From contig NZ_VFNX01000001.1 of NCBI RefSeq assembly GCF_006715785.1, forward strand, positions 6,428,001-6,492,000: a DNA stretch of 64,000 nt, read 5' to 3'. Under the pieces are notes generated by a model. The model was not told the origin of the DNA, did no database searches, and was given only the letters and a program-made list of their open reading frames with translations. The position numbers were made by a program, and so were the translations under genes. Shown piece by piece: positions 26,706 to 34,747 of this stretch; the first letter of the stretch is position 1, and every line of letters starts with the position of its first letter. The stretch comes from Streptomyces puniciscabiei. Its GTDB lineage: Bacteria > Actinomycetota > Actinomycetes > Streptomycetales > Streptomycetaceae.

Positions 26706-28255
26706 GGACCGCGCACCAGGGCGCCGCCCGCCGGGGACGCGACCGGCGGGCACGGATCCTGCCCGCCAGGCCCGGAACCCTGCGGGTGCAGGGCACCCCG
26801 CCATCGGTGGCGGTGGTCGGCGCAGGCATCGCCGGCCTGGCCGCCGCCACCGCGCTCGCCGAGCGCGGGGCATCCGTCACCGTGTACGAGAAGCAGCCCT
26901 ACCTGGGCGGCCGGGTCGGTGGATGGCCGACCCAACTGCGCGACGGCACCACCGTGACCATGAGCCGCGGCTTCCACGCCTTCTTCCGCCAGTACTACAA
27001 CCTACGCGGACTGCTGCGCCGAACCGACCCCGCGCTGGAACGGCTGACCAGCCTGCCGGACTACCCGCTGCTGCACGTCGGCGGGGCCCGGGACGGCTTC
27101 CGGCACGTCCCCCGCACCCCTCCCCTCAGCGCACTGGGCTTCGCGCTACTCAGCCCCTCCTTCAGCCTGAAGGACCTGCCGTCACTCGACCTGGTCGCCG
27201 CGCTGCCCTTGTGCGACGTCCGTCTGCCTGACGTATACAGCCGGCTCGACGACGTCAGCGCCCACGACTTCCTGGACGCGGTGCGCTTCCCCGAACGGGC
27301 CCGCCACCTGGCCTTCGAGGTCTTCTCCCGCAGCTTCTTCGCCGCCCCGAGGCAACTGTCGGCGGCCGAGCTCGCAGTGATGTTCCACATCTACTTCCTC
27401 GGCTCCGCCGAGGGTCTGCTCTTCGACGTCCCCCGCGCCCCCTTCCCGACTGCCCTATGGGACCCACTCGCCGGCTACCTGCGGCGGCACGGCGCCCTCG
27501 TGCGCACCGGCATCCGCGTCGAACACATCGAACCCACACGCGACGGGCGCTACCAGATCAGCACCGATAAGGACGAGGCACGACACGACAGTGTCGTCCT
27601 CGCCCTGGACGCCGCCGGGCTACGCCACCTCGTCGACCGCTCCGCCCGGCTGGGTGATCCCACCTGGCGCAAGCAAATCGCACGGCTGCGCACCGCCCCG
27701 CCGTTCCTGGTCACCCGCCTGTGGCTGGACCGGCCGGTCGCGCCGGACCGGCCGGGCTTCCTCGGCACCGCCGGGTTCGACGCGTTGGACAACATCAGCG
27801 TCCTGGAACGCTGGGAAGACCAGGCGGCCCAGTGGGCCACGCGCACGGGAGGATCGGTCGTGGAACTGCATGCCTACGCGCTGCCGAGCACGGTCACCCG
27901 GGACGTCCAGGAAAAGCGCCTCATCGCCGACTTGCACCGCGTCTACCCCGAGACCCGTGCCGCAGGGATCGTCGACGCACGCCATGAATGGCGCCAGGAC
28001 TGCCCCCTGTTCCCGGTGGGCGGCTACCTCGACCGGCCGTCCGTGCGCAGCCCTGACCCGCGTGTGGTGGTAGCCGGCGACCTGGTGCGCAGCGGTCTGC
28101 CCGTGGCGCTGATGGAACGCGCGGCGACGACCGGGTTCCTCGCCGCCAACGCCCTGCTGGAGCAGTGGGGCGTCCAGGGTCAGACGCTGTGGACGGTGCC
28201 GGATCGCGGCCGCAACGCCGTGCTACGGGGCCTGACGGCGTGGCTGAGCGGATGA
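26702..28255 (+). CDS. crtU: CrtU: carotene desaturase/methyltransferase (ring aromatisation)
   Basis: 517 residues. FAD/NAD(P)-dependent enzyme that desaturates the beta-ionone ring and shifts a methyl group to give the aromatic phi-rings of isorenieratene. FAD fold at about 38-75: VAVVGAGIAGLAAATALAER, VYEKQPYLGGRVGGW; then TVTMSRGFHAFFRQYYNLRG, FEVFSRSFFAAPRQLSAAEL, and the C-terminal FAD signature RVVVAGDLVRSGLPVALMER. The first ~35 residues are an Arg-rich leader. Last gene of the arm; no strong hairpin was seen after TGA 28253-28255. Confidence 0.93.
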   Translation: MRTAHQGAARRGRDRRARILPARPGTLRVQGTPPSVAVVGAGIAGLAAATALAERGASVTVYEKQPYLGGRVGGWPTQLRDGTTVTMSRGFHAFFRQYYNLRGLLRRTDPALERLTSLPDYPLLHVGGARDGFRHVPRTPPLSALGFALLSPSFSLKDLPSLDLVAALPLCDVRLPDVYSRLDDVSAHDFLDAVRFPERARHLAFEVFSRSFFAAPRQLSAAELAVMFHIYFLGSAEGLLFDVPRAPFPTALWDPLAGYLRRHGALVRTGIRVEHIEPTRDGRYQISTDKDEARHDSVVLALDAAGLRHLVDRSARLGDPTWRKQIARLRTAPPFLVTRLWLDRPVAPDRPGFLGTAGFDALDNISVLERWEDQAAQWATRTGGSVVELHAYALPSTVTRDVQEKRLIADLHRVYPETRAAGIVDARHEWRQDCPLFPVGGYLDRPSVRSPDPRVVVAGDLVRSGLPVALMERAATTGFLAANALLEQWGVQGQTLWTVPDRGRNAVLRGLTAWLSG

Positions 28256-28399
28256 GGACAGGGCACCGAGGGCGCGGCATCTCCAGGCACGTCGTGCAGC
28301 GCGGAGCTGTCGGTGACATCGTCTTCGACGGCCAATGCCGCGGTGAGCAGCGAGCCGGCCGCGGGGGCGCCGGGCGGAGGTGCCGGCGGGGCCGCCGAC

Positions 28400-28620
28400 G
28401 CCGTTGGAGGCGGAGAACACGGCTCTGCGGAAGAAGGTCCGTGAGCTGGAGGAAGAGCGCGAGATCCTGCGGAAGGCGGCGAAGTATTTCGCCGGGGAAG
28501 ACGCGCTGGTGAACCGCTTCCAGTTCGTTGCCGACCACCACCGCCGCTACGGCGTGAAGCGGCTGTGCACCATCGTGGGCATCGCCCGCTCCAGCCCTGG
28601 CCGCACCCGGAAGCCCGGCG
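28400..28620 (+). pseudogene. IS3-family transposase remnant (orfA end and orfB start)
   Basis: It reads LEAENTALRKKVRELEEERE and ILRKAAKYFAGE, the leucine-zipper end of an IS3 orfA, running straight into LVNRFQFVADHHRRYGVKRL and CTIVGIARSS, the beginning of orfB. The HTH of orfA and the DDE domain of orfB are both gone. It is a different IS3 lineage from the nearby element at 28915-30242. Positions 28620-28910 after it show nothing recognisable. Confidence 0.7.
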
Positions 28621-28940
28621 GCCAGCCGGGTCGCGCATCTGGGATGCGACCGGCAGCCCGATTGCGCGTTTGTGAATCACGGAGGTGTCTGTGCACATGG
28701 CGCACGGGCATCGGACGGTTGCACCGCTGGGAGAACGATGCACCGGGCGGGGCGGTCCCGCAGGATCCGCACAATCCGCGGAATGCGCAGGCGCCGTCGG
28801 GGAATGGGCCCGCCGCGCCGCCCGTCCGGGTGGTTATCCTGCGGCCCATCCTGTTGCCGGCCGGCTGCTGCAGGCCAACCCCGCACCGCCAAGGTGGCCG
28901 GGGCAATGGCATCTGAACCGTTCCGGGTTTGATCGAGACT

Positions 28941-29870
28941 CTAGGTTGTGACTGTGACCTGGGGTTTCGTGGTTTCGAGGTAGTAGTTGGTCTCGCATTC
29001 GGCGGGTGGGATGTGCCCGATCTCACCGTGCAGTCGGCGATGGCAGTACCAGTCGACCCATTCGGCAGTGGCCAGCTCGACCTCGGAGAGTGTCTTCCAG
29101 GGCCGGCGGGGCTTGATCAACTCAGTTTTGAACAGGCCGATCGTTGACTCCATCAGGGCATTGTCGTAGACGTCGCCGACCGATCCGATCGACGCGGCGA
29201 TGCCTGCCCGGTCGAGATGCTCGGCGAGCGCGAACGATGTGTATTGCGACCCGGCATCGGAGTGATGTATCAACTCGCCTTTCTGATAAGGACGTTGATC
29301 TCGGCCGCGTTGCCAGAGGGCCATCTCGAGGGCGTCCAGGACGAGCCGGGTCTCCTTTGAAGTGGCGGCGGACCAGCCGACGATGCGGCGGGAGAAGGTG
29401 TCCACGACGAAGGCAACGTAGACGACGCCGGCGAACGTGACGACGTGGGTGAAGTCGGCGACCCAGCAGCGGTTCGGGGCTGGGGCGACGAAGTCGCGGT
29501 CCACGAGGTCAGGAGCCCGTTCCGCGCTCGCATCGGGGATCGTGGTGATCACCTACCTTCCGCGGACCGCTCCGGTAATGCTGAGCTCGCGCATGAGGCG
29601 CTCGACGGTGCAGCGGGCCACCGCGACATCCTGGCGGTTCAGGTGCCGCCAGATCTTCCTCGCGCCGTAGACACGGTAGTTGGCTTCGTACACCTCTGTG
29701 ATGAGGATCTTCAGCTCAGCGTCGCGAAGAGTGCGGGCCGCGGGCGTGGCCTGGCGTTTGTGGTGGGCGTAGTAGGTGCACGGGGCGATCTTGCAGTCGT
29801 GGTCGGTGAGGACCCGGCAGATCGGCTCGACGCCGCCGAAGCGGTCCTTGTGCTCGTCGATGAACGCCAT
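28941..29870 (-). pseudogene. IS3 orfB (DDE transposase) with internal TAG
   Basis: The first part begins MAFIDEHKDRFGGVEPICRV and continues YRVYGARKIWRHLNRQDVAV (HTH_21) to ITGAVRGR. TAG 29553-29555 interrupts, then the same frame resumes VITTIPDASAERAPDLVDRD. The catalytic domain is complete: NRCWVADFTHVVTFAGVVYV (first Asp), GELIHHSDAGSQYTS (second Asp) and VYDNALMESTIGLFKTELI (Glu). One AAG-to-TAG change would explain the stop. In IS3 elements orfB is made as a fusion with orfA by -1 frameshifting, so the stop truncates the product before the catalytic triad. Confidence 0.85.
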
Positions 29871-30193
29871 GAGCGTGTGTGTGGCCGGTCGAGCTCGGCC
29901 GCGAAGAAAGACGCCGCGGCTTTGAGGATCTCGTTGGCCCGCTTCAGCTCGGCGTTCTCCTTCTTCAGCCGCTTCAGTTCAGCGGACTCCTCCGTCGTGG
30001 TGCCCGGCCTGGCGCCGGCGTCGATCTGGTCCTGCCGTACCCACTTGCGCAGGGTCTCGGTCGTGCCGATGCCCAGCTTCTGGGCGACCGCTTTCATCGC
30101 GGCCCACTCGGTGTCGTACTCCGGCCGCACCTCGGCGACCATCCGCACCGCACGACGGCGCAGCTCAAGCGGGTACTGGGAAGGACGTGCCAT
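29711..30193 (-). CDS. IS3 orfA (HTH/leucine-zipper transposase subunit)
   Basis: Starts MARPSQYPLELRRRAVRMVA, the usual first helix of IS3 orfA (Tnp_1/HTH). Recognition part GIGTTETLRKWVRQDQIDAG, then leucine zipper ESAELKRLKKENAELKRANE and ILKAAASFFAAELDR. Homology ends there (about 29890); the remaining frame to 29711 overlaps orfB and is likely passed over by the -1 frameshift that makes the OrfAB fusion. Confidence 0.85.
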   Translation of the reverse strand: MARPSQYPLELRRRAVRMVAEVRPEYDTEWAAMKAVAQKLGIGTTETLRKWVRQDQIDAGARPGTTTEESAELKRLKKENAELKRANEILKAAASFFAAELDRPHTRSWRSSTSTRTASAASSRSAGSSPTTTARSPRAPTTPTTNARPRPRPALFATLS

Positions 30194-30259
30194 GACTCGA
30201 TCCTCTCAAACGATCGAGTCCCTACCGAACCCGGAACGGTTCATCTCCTGGTAGCCGGA

Positions 30260-30470
30260 TAGCATCAGCGTGTCCCTATGTCGGGGCAGCAGGCTCATCA
30301 ACTTGCGGGTTAATCGGCGCATGTGTGGGTCGAGGGTGTTCTCTGCGTCGCGAGGACCTGGCCCAGGGCGGGCCATTTGATCGCGTCGAACTCGGCTTCG
30401 TCCGGTCGAGCCTGGCCACCGTGCGCCTGGCCTTGCTGAAGAACGACGTCACGATTCGCCCCGCCAGGTG
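30260..30470 (-). pseudogene. Possible Nudix-hydrolase C-terminal remnant
   Basis: The complement reads RPDEAEFDAIKWPALGQVLA in one frame and, shifted, ENTLDPHMRRLTRKLMSLLP. The pair resembles the end of a Nudix hydrolase (EFD.IRW..L.EVL....LDPHM.RF.RKL). The Nudix box is absent. The reading runs into the right end of the IS3 element, which may have cut it. Weak evidence, from memory of the family pattern. Confidence 0.35.
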
Positions 30471-30631
30471 CTTCGCGCGCCGCCAGAGATGGGGGTGAGG
30501 CTGCCCAGGGCAGGCTCGCCGCTGCCTACGGCTGGCCTTCCGCGGACGTTCCGTCGCCACCCGGCCTCCTTTGAAGTGACCGCTCCCGGGGGTGAGGATC
30601 GCACGCGGCACTGACGACGGCCTTGTTCACG

Positions 30632-30822
30632 TCAGAAGCTTGGGAGCGGGCTTCTTACCCGGCCCTTTCAGGGCTGCTGTCCTCCTCGTGGTCTTCGGCA
30701 GTTTGTGGACGTCGGCAGGCCCGTTCTCGCCGCGGGCAGCCTTCGCTCGCGAAACGGATGCGTTCAGGGCGACCAGGAGGTCGAAGATCTCTTCCAGAAC
30801 TGCTGGCTGTTCGGGCGCCGCT
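30632..30822 (-). pseudogene. Ku-like DNA end-joining protein, C-terminal remnant
   Basis: The complement encodes APEQPAVLEEIFDLLVALNA, then SVSRAKAARGENGPADVHKL and a basic end TTRRTAALKGPGKKPAPKLL with TGA at 30632-30634. Bacterial Ku proteins end in this way: a short acidic helix (VVDLMAALEASV.KAK..RG) followed by a Lys/Pro/Ala-rich DNA-binding tail. The Ku core domain upstream is missing. Confidence 0.45.
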
Positions 30823-30982
30823 GCCGAGTGTCGGCGGGTCGCTGCGCTCGTGGGCGGGCGGCTCCTGGAGTGATGTCCTTCGGCGCTACTGGTCCGCGAC
30901 TGGTCCGGCGGGAACTCCCTTGGATGGCAGAAAGTAACTCAAGGATACGAATTGATTACATTCGGTACCTGTCGTGTAGGAC

Positions 30983-31011
30983 TGCCTGGAGGGCAACGAT
31001 GCCTCCAGGCA
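30983..31011 (-). terminator. Hairpin terminator after aldehyde dehydrogenase
   Basis: TGCCTGGAGG (30983-30992) and CCTCCAGGCA (31002-31011) form a perfect 10-bp stem with a 9-nt loop, 15 bp beyond the aldehyde dehydrogenase stop. There is no long T-run, which is usual for Streptomyces. Confidence 0.75.
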
Positions 31012-31026
31012 ACCCGACTTCAGGCT

Positions 31027-32550
31027 TTAGAAGAAGCCAAGTTTCTGAGGGCTGTAAGAACAAAGAATGTTCTTCGTCTGCTGGTAGTGCTCCAGCATCA
31101 TCTTGTGTGTCTCGCGGCCGATGCCGGACTGCTTGTAGCCGCCGAACGCCGCGTGCGCGGGGTAGGCGTGGTAGCAGTTGGTCCACACCCGGCCCGCCTG
31201 GATGGCGCGGCCCGCGCGGTAGGCGGTGTTGGTGTCGCGGGTCCACACGCCGGCGCCGAGGCCGTACAGCGTGTCGTTGGCGATCTTGATGGCGTCGTCG
31301 AAGTCGTCGAAGGAGGCCACCGAGACGACCGGGCCGAAGATCTCCTCCTGGAAGATCCGCATGCGGTTGTCGCCCTCGAAGATGGTCGGCTGGACGTAGT
31401 AGCCGCCCTTGAGCTCGCCGTCGTATTCGATGCGCTCGCCGCCGGTGAGGACCTTCGCGCCTTCCTGCCGGCCGATGTCCAGGTAGGAGAGGATCTTCTC
31501 CAGCTGGTCGTTGGAGGCCTGGGCGCCGATCATCGTGTCGGTGTCGAGCGGGTGGCCCGGCTTGATCTGCCGGGTGCGTTCCACGGCCGCCTGCAGGAAC
31601 TCCGCGTAGTGTCCGCGCTGGATCAGCGCCCGCGACGGGCAGGTGCAGACCTCGCCCTGGTTGAGCGCGAACATGGTGAAGCCCTCGAGCGCCTTGTCGC
31701 GGAAGTCGTCGTCGTGCGCCCACACGTCGTCGAAGAAGATGTTCGGCGACTTGCCGCCGAGCTCGAGGGTGACGGGCTTGATGTTCTCCGAGGCGTACTG
31801 CATGATCAGCCGCCCGGTCGTGGTCTCCCCGGTGAACGCCACCTTCGCCACGCGCGGGCTGGACGCCAGCGGCTTGCCCGCCTCCACGCCGAAGCCGTTG
31901 ACGATGTTCAGCACGCCGGGCGGCAGCAGGTCCGCGATCAGGCTCACCCAGTAGTGGATGGAGGCCGGTGTCTGCTCGGCCGGCTTCAGGACGACCGCGT
32001 TGCCCGCGGCGAGCGCCGGCGCGAGCTTCCACGCCGCCATCAGGATCGGGAAGTTCCACGGGATGATCTGCGCGACGACGCCGAGCGGCTCGTGGAAGTG
32101 GTACGCCACCGTGTCGTCGTCGATCTCGCCGAGCGACCCCTCCTGCGCCCGGATCGCTCCCGCGAAGTAACGGAAGTGGTCGATCGCCAGCGGGATGTCG
32201 GCCGCCAGTGTCTCGCGGACCGGCTTGCCGTTCTCCCAGCTCTCGGCCACCGCCAGGGGTTCCAGGTGGGCCGCCATGCGGTCGGCGATCTTCAGCAGGA
32301 TGTCGCTGCGCTCCGCCACCGGCGTACGGCCCCACGCCGGCGCGGCCTCGTGCGCCGCGTCCAGCGCCCGCTCGACGTCCTCCGCGGTACCCCGCGCGAT
32401 CTCGGTGAACGGCTGTCCGTTGACCGGCGACGGATTCTCGAAGTACTGCCCGCGCAACGGCGGCACGTACTCGCCGCCGATGAAGTGGTCGTAGCGCGCC
32501 TGGTAGGAGACGATCGCGCCTTCGGTGCCCGGCGCCGCGTAACGAGTCAT
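31027..32550 (-). CDS. NAD-dependent aldehyde dehydrogenase (acetaldehyde/ExaC type)
   Basis: 507 residues, the normal ALDH length, from ATG 32550 behind GGGAGGCAG. It oxidises an aldehyde to the acid with NAD+. Landmarks: [20 protein letters not shown] (cofactor fold), [30 protein letters not shown] with the general-base Glu, and [17 protein letters not shown] with the catalytic Cys near residue 300; the second nearby Cys is typical of the acetaldehyde/ExaC subgroup. Ends in the conserved [10 protein letters not shown]. The GAF regulator gene lies directly upstream on the same strand. Its 3' 62 bp are duplicated at 12979-13040. Confidence 0.95.
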   Translation of the reverse strand: MTRYAAPGTEGAIVSYQARYDHFIGGEYVPPLRGQYFENPSPVNGQPFTEIARGTAEDVERALDAAHEAAPAWGRTPVAERSDILLKIADRMAAHLEPLAVAESWENGKPVRETLAADIPLAIDHFRYFAGAIRAQEGSLGEIDDDTVAYHFHEPLGVVAQIIPWNFPILMAAWKLAPALAAGNAVVLKPAEQTPASIHYWVSLIADLLPPGVLNIVNGFGVEAGKPLASSPRVAKVAFTGETTTGRLIMQYASENIKPVTLELGGKSPNIFFDDVWAHDDDFRDKALEGFTMFALNQGEVCTCPSRALIQRGHYAEFLQAAVERTRQIKPGHPLDTDTMIGAQASNDQLEKILSYLDIGRQEGAKVLTGGERIEYDGELKGGYYVQPTIFEGDNRMRIFQEEIFGPVVSVASFDDFDDAIKIANDTLYGLGAGVWTRDTNTAYRAGRAIQAGRVWTNCYHAYPAHAAFGGYKQSGIGRETHKMMLEHYQQTKNILCSYSPQKLGFF

Positions 32551-32607
32551 GCTGGTCTGCCTCCCGGTGCAGCGCTGCCCGCCGTTGGGCAGCTCTCGGG
32601 CGCGAGG

Positions 32608-33915
32608 CTAGGCGGGCGGACGTTGCAACCACGTTGCGCCGCGGGTCCGCCCCGGCGTCCGGCCGACCGGGGCCGTCAGCTCGGCCTCCAGCGCGGCGAG
32701 CCGGGCCCGCACAGGTGCCGTGGGCCGCACCGCGGCCAGCGCCCGCCACACCTCCAGGTCGTCCTCGCCCCACGGTGCATGCGCCCAGTCCGCCAGCAGG
32801 TCCGGATCGCGGTGTGCGACGAGTGCCGTCCGCAGCTCGTCGGCGAGACGGTCCCGCAGTCGTACGATCGCCGGCGCCTGCGAACCGGGCAGCAGCGGCC
32901 CGGTGTACGCCTCCGCCGCCGCCGTGACCGCCCCCGACCTGAGCCGCCGCTCCACCACGGTGACGTCCGACTCGACCGCGGCCGTCAGCCGGTACGGCCG
33001 CGAGCCGAGCAGGCCCGGACCCAGCAACCTGCGCAGCCGGGCCAGTTCCGCACGAAGGGTCACCGGCGTCACCGACTCGTCCGCGTACAGCGCGCACAGC
33101 AGCTCGTCGCCGCTCAGCCCCTCGGGATGCCGGGCCAGCAGCACGAGGATCTCGCTGTGCCGGCGGCTGAGCCGGACCCGGCTGCCGTCCAGGACCAACT
33201 CGGCCTCGTCCCGGCCCAGTGCGCCGAGCAGCGGCGTGTCCACCGCGCTCCCCGGCGGATCGAGCAGCGCGAGCTGCGTCTCCGCCGCCCGCGCCACCGC
33301 CTGCACGAACCCGAGGCTGTGCGGATGCGCCAGCCCGTCGCCGCCGGTGATGTCCACCGCGCCCAGGACCCGCCCGGTGCGCGGATCGTGCACCGGCGCC
33401 GCCGCACAGGTCCACGGCTGGACCCGCCGTATGAAGTGCTCCGCGGCGAACACCTGCACCGGCCGGTCCACGGCGACCGCGGTCCCCGGCGCGTTGGTGC
33501 CGACCGCGCTCTCCGACCAGCGTGCCCCCGGTACGAAGTTCATCCCGTCCGCCCGGCGCCGGGTCGCCGAATGCCCCTCGACCCACAGCAGCCTGCCGTG
33601 CGCGTCGCACACCGCCAGCAGATGCTCGCCGTCGGCGGCGAACGTGCCGAGCAGCTCCCGGAACAGCGGCATCACCCTGGCCAGCGGGTGCTCCGCCCGG
33701 TACGCGCCGAGGTCGCCGTCGGTCAGCTCCACGCCGGCGGTGCCGTCCGGGCGGACACCGGCCCGCGCACTGCGCCGCCATGACTCGGCCACCACCGACC
33801 GCACCGGACGCGGCACTGTGCCCACCGTGGTGAACGTCTCGTGCGCCCGGCGCAGCGCACGGACCCGCTCGGCGGGGTCGGCCCCCGGCTCCAGGGCCAC
33901 CCACGGATCGGTCAA
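32608..33915 (-). CDS. GAF-domain transcriptional regulator of the aldehyde dehydrogenase
   Basis: 435 residues. The N-terminal region (RRAHETFTTVGTVPRPVRSV, VVAESWRRSARAGV) and GAF sensor (about 85-210: HLLAVCDAHGRLLWVEGH, FVPGARWSESAVGTNAPGTA) are those of AcoR/DhaR-type regulators, but the sigma-54 ATPase domain is replaced by a winged-helix region (about 235-320: LVLDGSRVRLSRRHSEILVL, LSGDELLCALYADESVTPVT). This architecture occurs next to aldehyde dehydrogenase genes in actinomycetes. Same strand, 57 bp before the dehydrogenase start, so it probably activates that gene in response to alcohol or aldehyde; the ligand is inferred. Confidence 0.88.
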   Translation of the reverse strand: MTDPWVALEPGADPAERVRALRRAHETFTTVGTVPRPVRSVVAESWRRSARAGVRPDGTAGVELTDGDLGAYRAEHPLARVMPLFRELLGTFAADGEHLLAVCDAHGRLLWVEGHSATRRRADGMNFVPGARWSESAVGTNAPGTAVAVDRPVQVFAAEHFIRRVQPWTCAAAPVHDPRTGRVLGAVDITGGDGLAHPHSLGFVQAVARAAETQLALLDPPGSAVDTPLLGALGRDEAELVLDGSRVRLSRRHSEILVLLARHPEGLSGDELLCALYADESVTPVTLRAELARLRRLLGPGLLGSRPYRLTAAVESDVTVVERRLRSGAVTAAAEAYTGPLLPGSQAPAIVRLRDRLADELRTALVAHRDPDLLADWAHAPWGEDDLEVWRALAAVRPTAPVRARLAALEAELTAPVGRTPGRTRGATWLQRPPA

Positions 33916-33972
33916 CTCGGCCTCCCCGGACGGTGAAACAGTGACGTTCGTCCCGCGACCATCGTCTTGCGG

Positions 33973-34635
33973 CTAGGCGAAGTTGACCAGCCTCAGGTAG
34001 CGGACCCAGTCCCAGTACGGGCCTGGATCGGTGTGATCGGTGCCGGGCACCTGGTAGTGGCCGATGATGTGCTCCCTGTCCTTCGGGATGCCGTACTTGT
34101 CGCAGATCGCCGCCGTGAGCTTCGCCGACTCCTCGTAGAGCGCGTTGGTGAAATAGGCCGGCTGGTCCACCCACCCTTCGTGCTCGATGCCGATGCTGCG
34201 GGTGTTGTAGTCCCAGTCGCCCGCGTGCCAGGCGATGTCGGCCTCGTGCACGCACTGCGCGACGTGCCCGTCCGCCGAGCGGACCAGATAGTGCGCGGAC
34301 ACCTTTTTCTCCGGATTGCCGAAGATCGCCAGCGTGTTGGTGTACGTCTCCTGTGTGACGTGGATGATCACACGGTCGATGACGTAGCCGCCGGGGCGGT
34401 CGGACGCGGTGTAGTTGGAGGGGCTCGCCGGCCGCCACTCGGCGGGCGGGTAGTCGACGGTGCCGGACTGCGCACCGGCGCGCGGGTCGGGGAGCAGCGC
34501 GTAGGGGACGGCGGCGAGCGCCGCACCCATCAGCAGCCGGCGTCTGCTCACGCGCGGCCTGCCCTGTCTCGCCGGCTGCTCCGGCTCTCTTCGCTGTGCC
34601 GTTCCGGCCGGGTCCATGTCCATGCCCATGTCCAT
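33973..34635 (-). CDS. Tat-exported N-acetylmuramoyl-L-alanine amidase
   Basis: 220 residues. A Tat signal (RPRVSRRRLLMGAALAAVPY) is followed by an Amidase_2/PGRP catalytic domain: DRVIIHVTQETYTN (zinc His), VSAHYLVRSADGHVAQCVHE, DIAWHAGDWDYNTRSIGIEH, DREHIIGHYQVPGTDHTDPG. It cleaves the lactyl amide between MurNAc and the stem peptide outside the membrane. Several in-frame ATGs lie close together (MDMGMDMD); the first is used. It stands 58 bp upstream of the divergently unrelated regulator gene on the same strand and is probably its own unit. Confidence 0.92.
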   Translation of the reverse strand: MDMGMDMDPAGTAQRREPEQPARQGRPRVSRRRLLMGAALAAVPYALLPDPRAGAQSGTVDYPPAEWRPASPSNYTASDRPGGYVIDRVIIHVTQETYTNTLAIFGNPEKKVSAHYLVRSADGHVAQCVHEADIAWHAGDWDYNTRSIGIEHEGWVDQPAYFTNALYEESAKLTAAICDKYGIPKDREHIIGHYQVPGTDHTDPGPYWDWVRYLRLVNFA

Positions 34636-34693
34636 CGGCGGGTGCCTTTCGGGGGTGGGGGGCTTTCAGAGGTTGTGGGGGTGGGAGCGTCAC

Positions 34694-34727
34694 GAGCCGG
34701 GAGCCGGGAGCCGGGAGCCGGGAGCCG
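34694..34727. repeat. GAGCCGG tandem repeat
   Basis: Four full and one partial (6 of 7) copies of the 7-mer GAGCCGG, without interruption, between the acetamidase stop and the amidase start. It lies 59-92 bp upstream of the amidase ATG. Copy number of such tracts often varies between isolates. Confidence 0.9.
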
Positions 34728-34747
34728 TCGCCGGGGACGTGGTGCTG

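Larger units (their letters stand above)
28915..30242 (-). mobile_element. IS3-family insertion sequence with resolved ends
   Basis: About 1.33 kb. The left end reads GAACCGTTCCGGGTTTGATC (from 28915), and the right end, read inward, starts GAACCGTTCCGGGTT (complement of 30228-30242): a 15-bp identical terminal inverted repeat. ATCT precedes the left end (28911-28914) and follows the right end (30243-30246), a 4-bp target duplication; if the flanking T...A is counted in the IS, the ends become the usual TG...CA with no clear duplication. It contains orfA and orfB on the complement. orfB carries an in-frame stop, so this copy is probably not autonomous. Confidence 0.88.

Noticed and set aside
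30952..34693. Very long open frames overlapping the aldehyde dehydrogenase, regulator and amidase genes in other frames (over 900 codons)
   Set aside because: They are out-of-phase or antisense shadows created by high GC; their products are Arg/Pro/Gly-rich without domains, while the genes beneath have clear motifs and codon bias.
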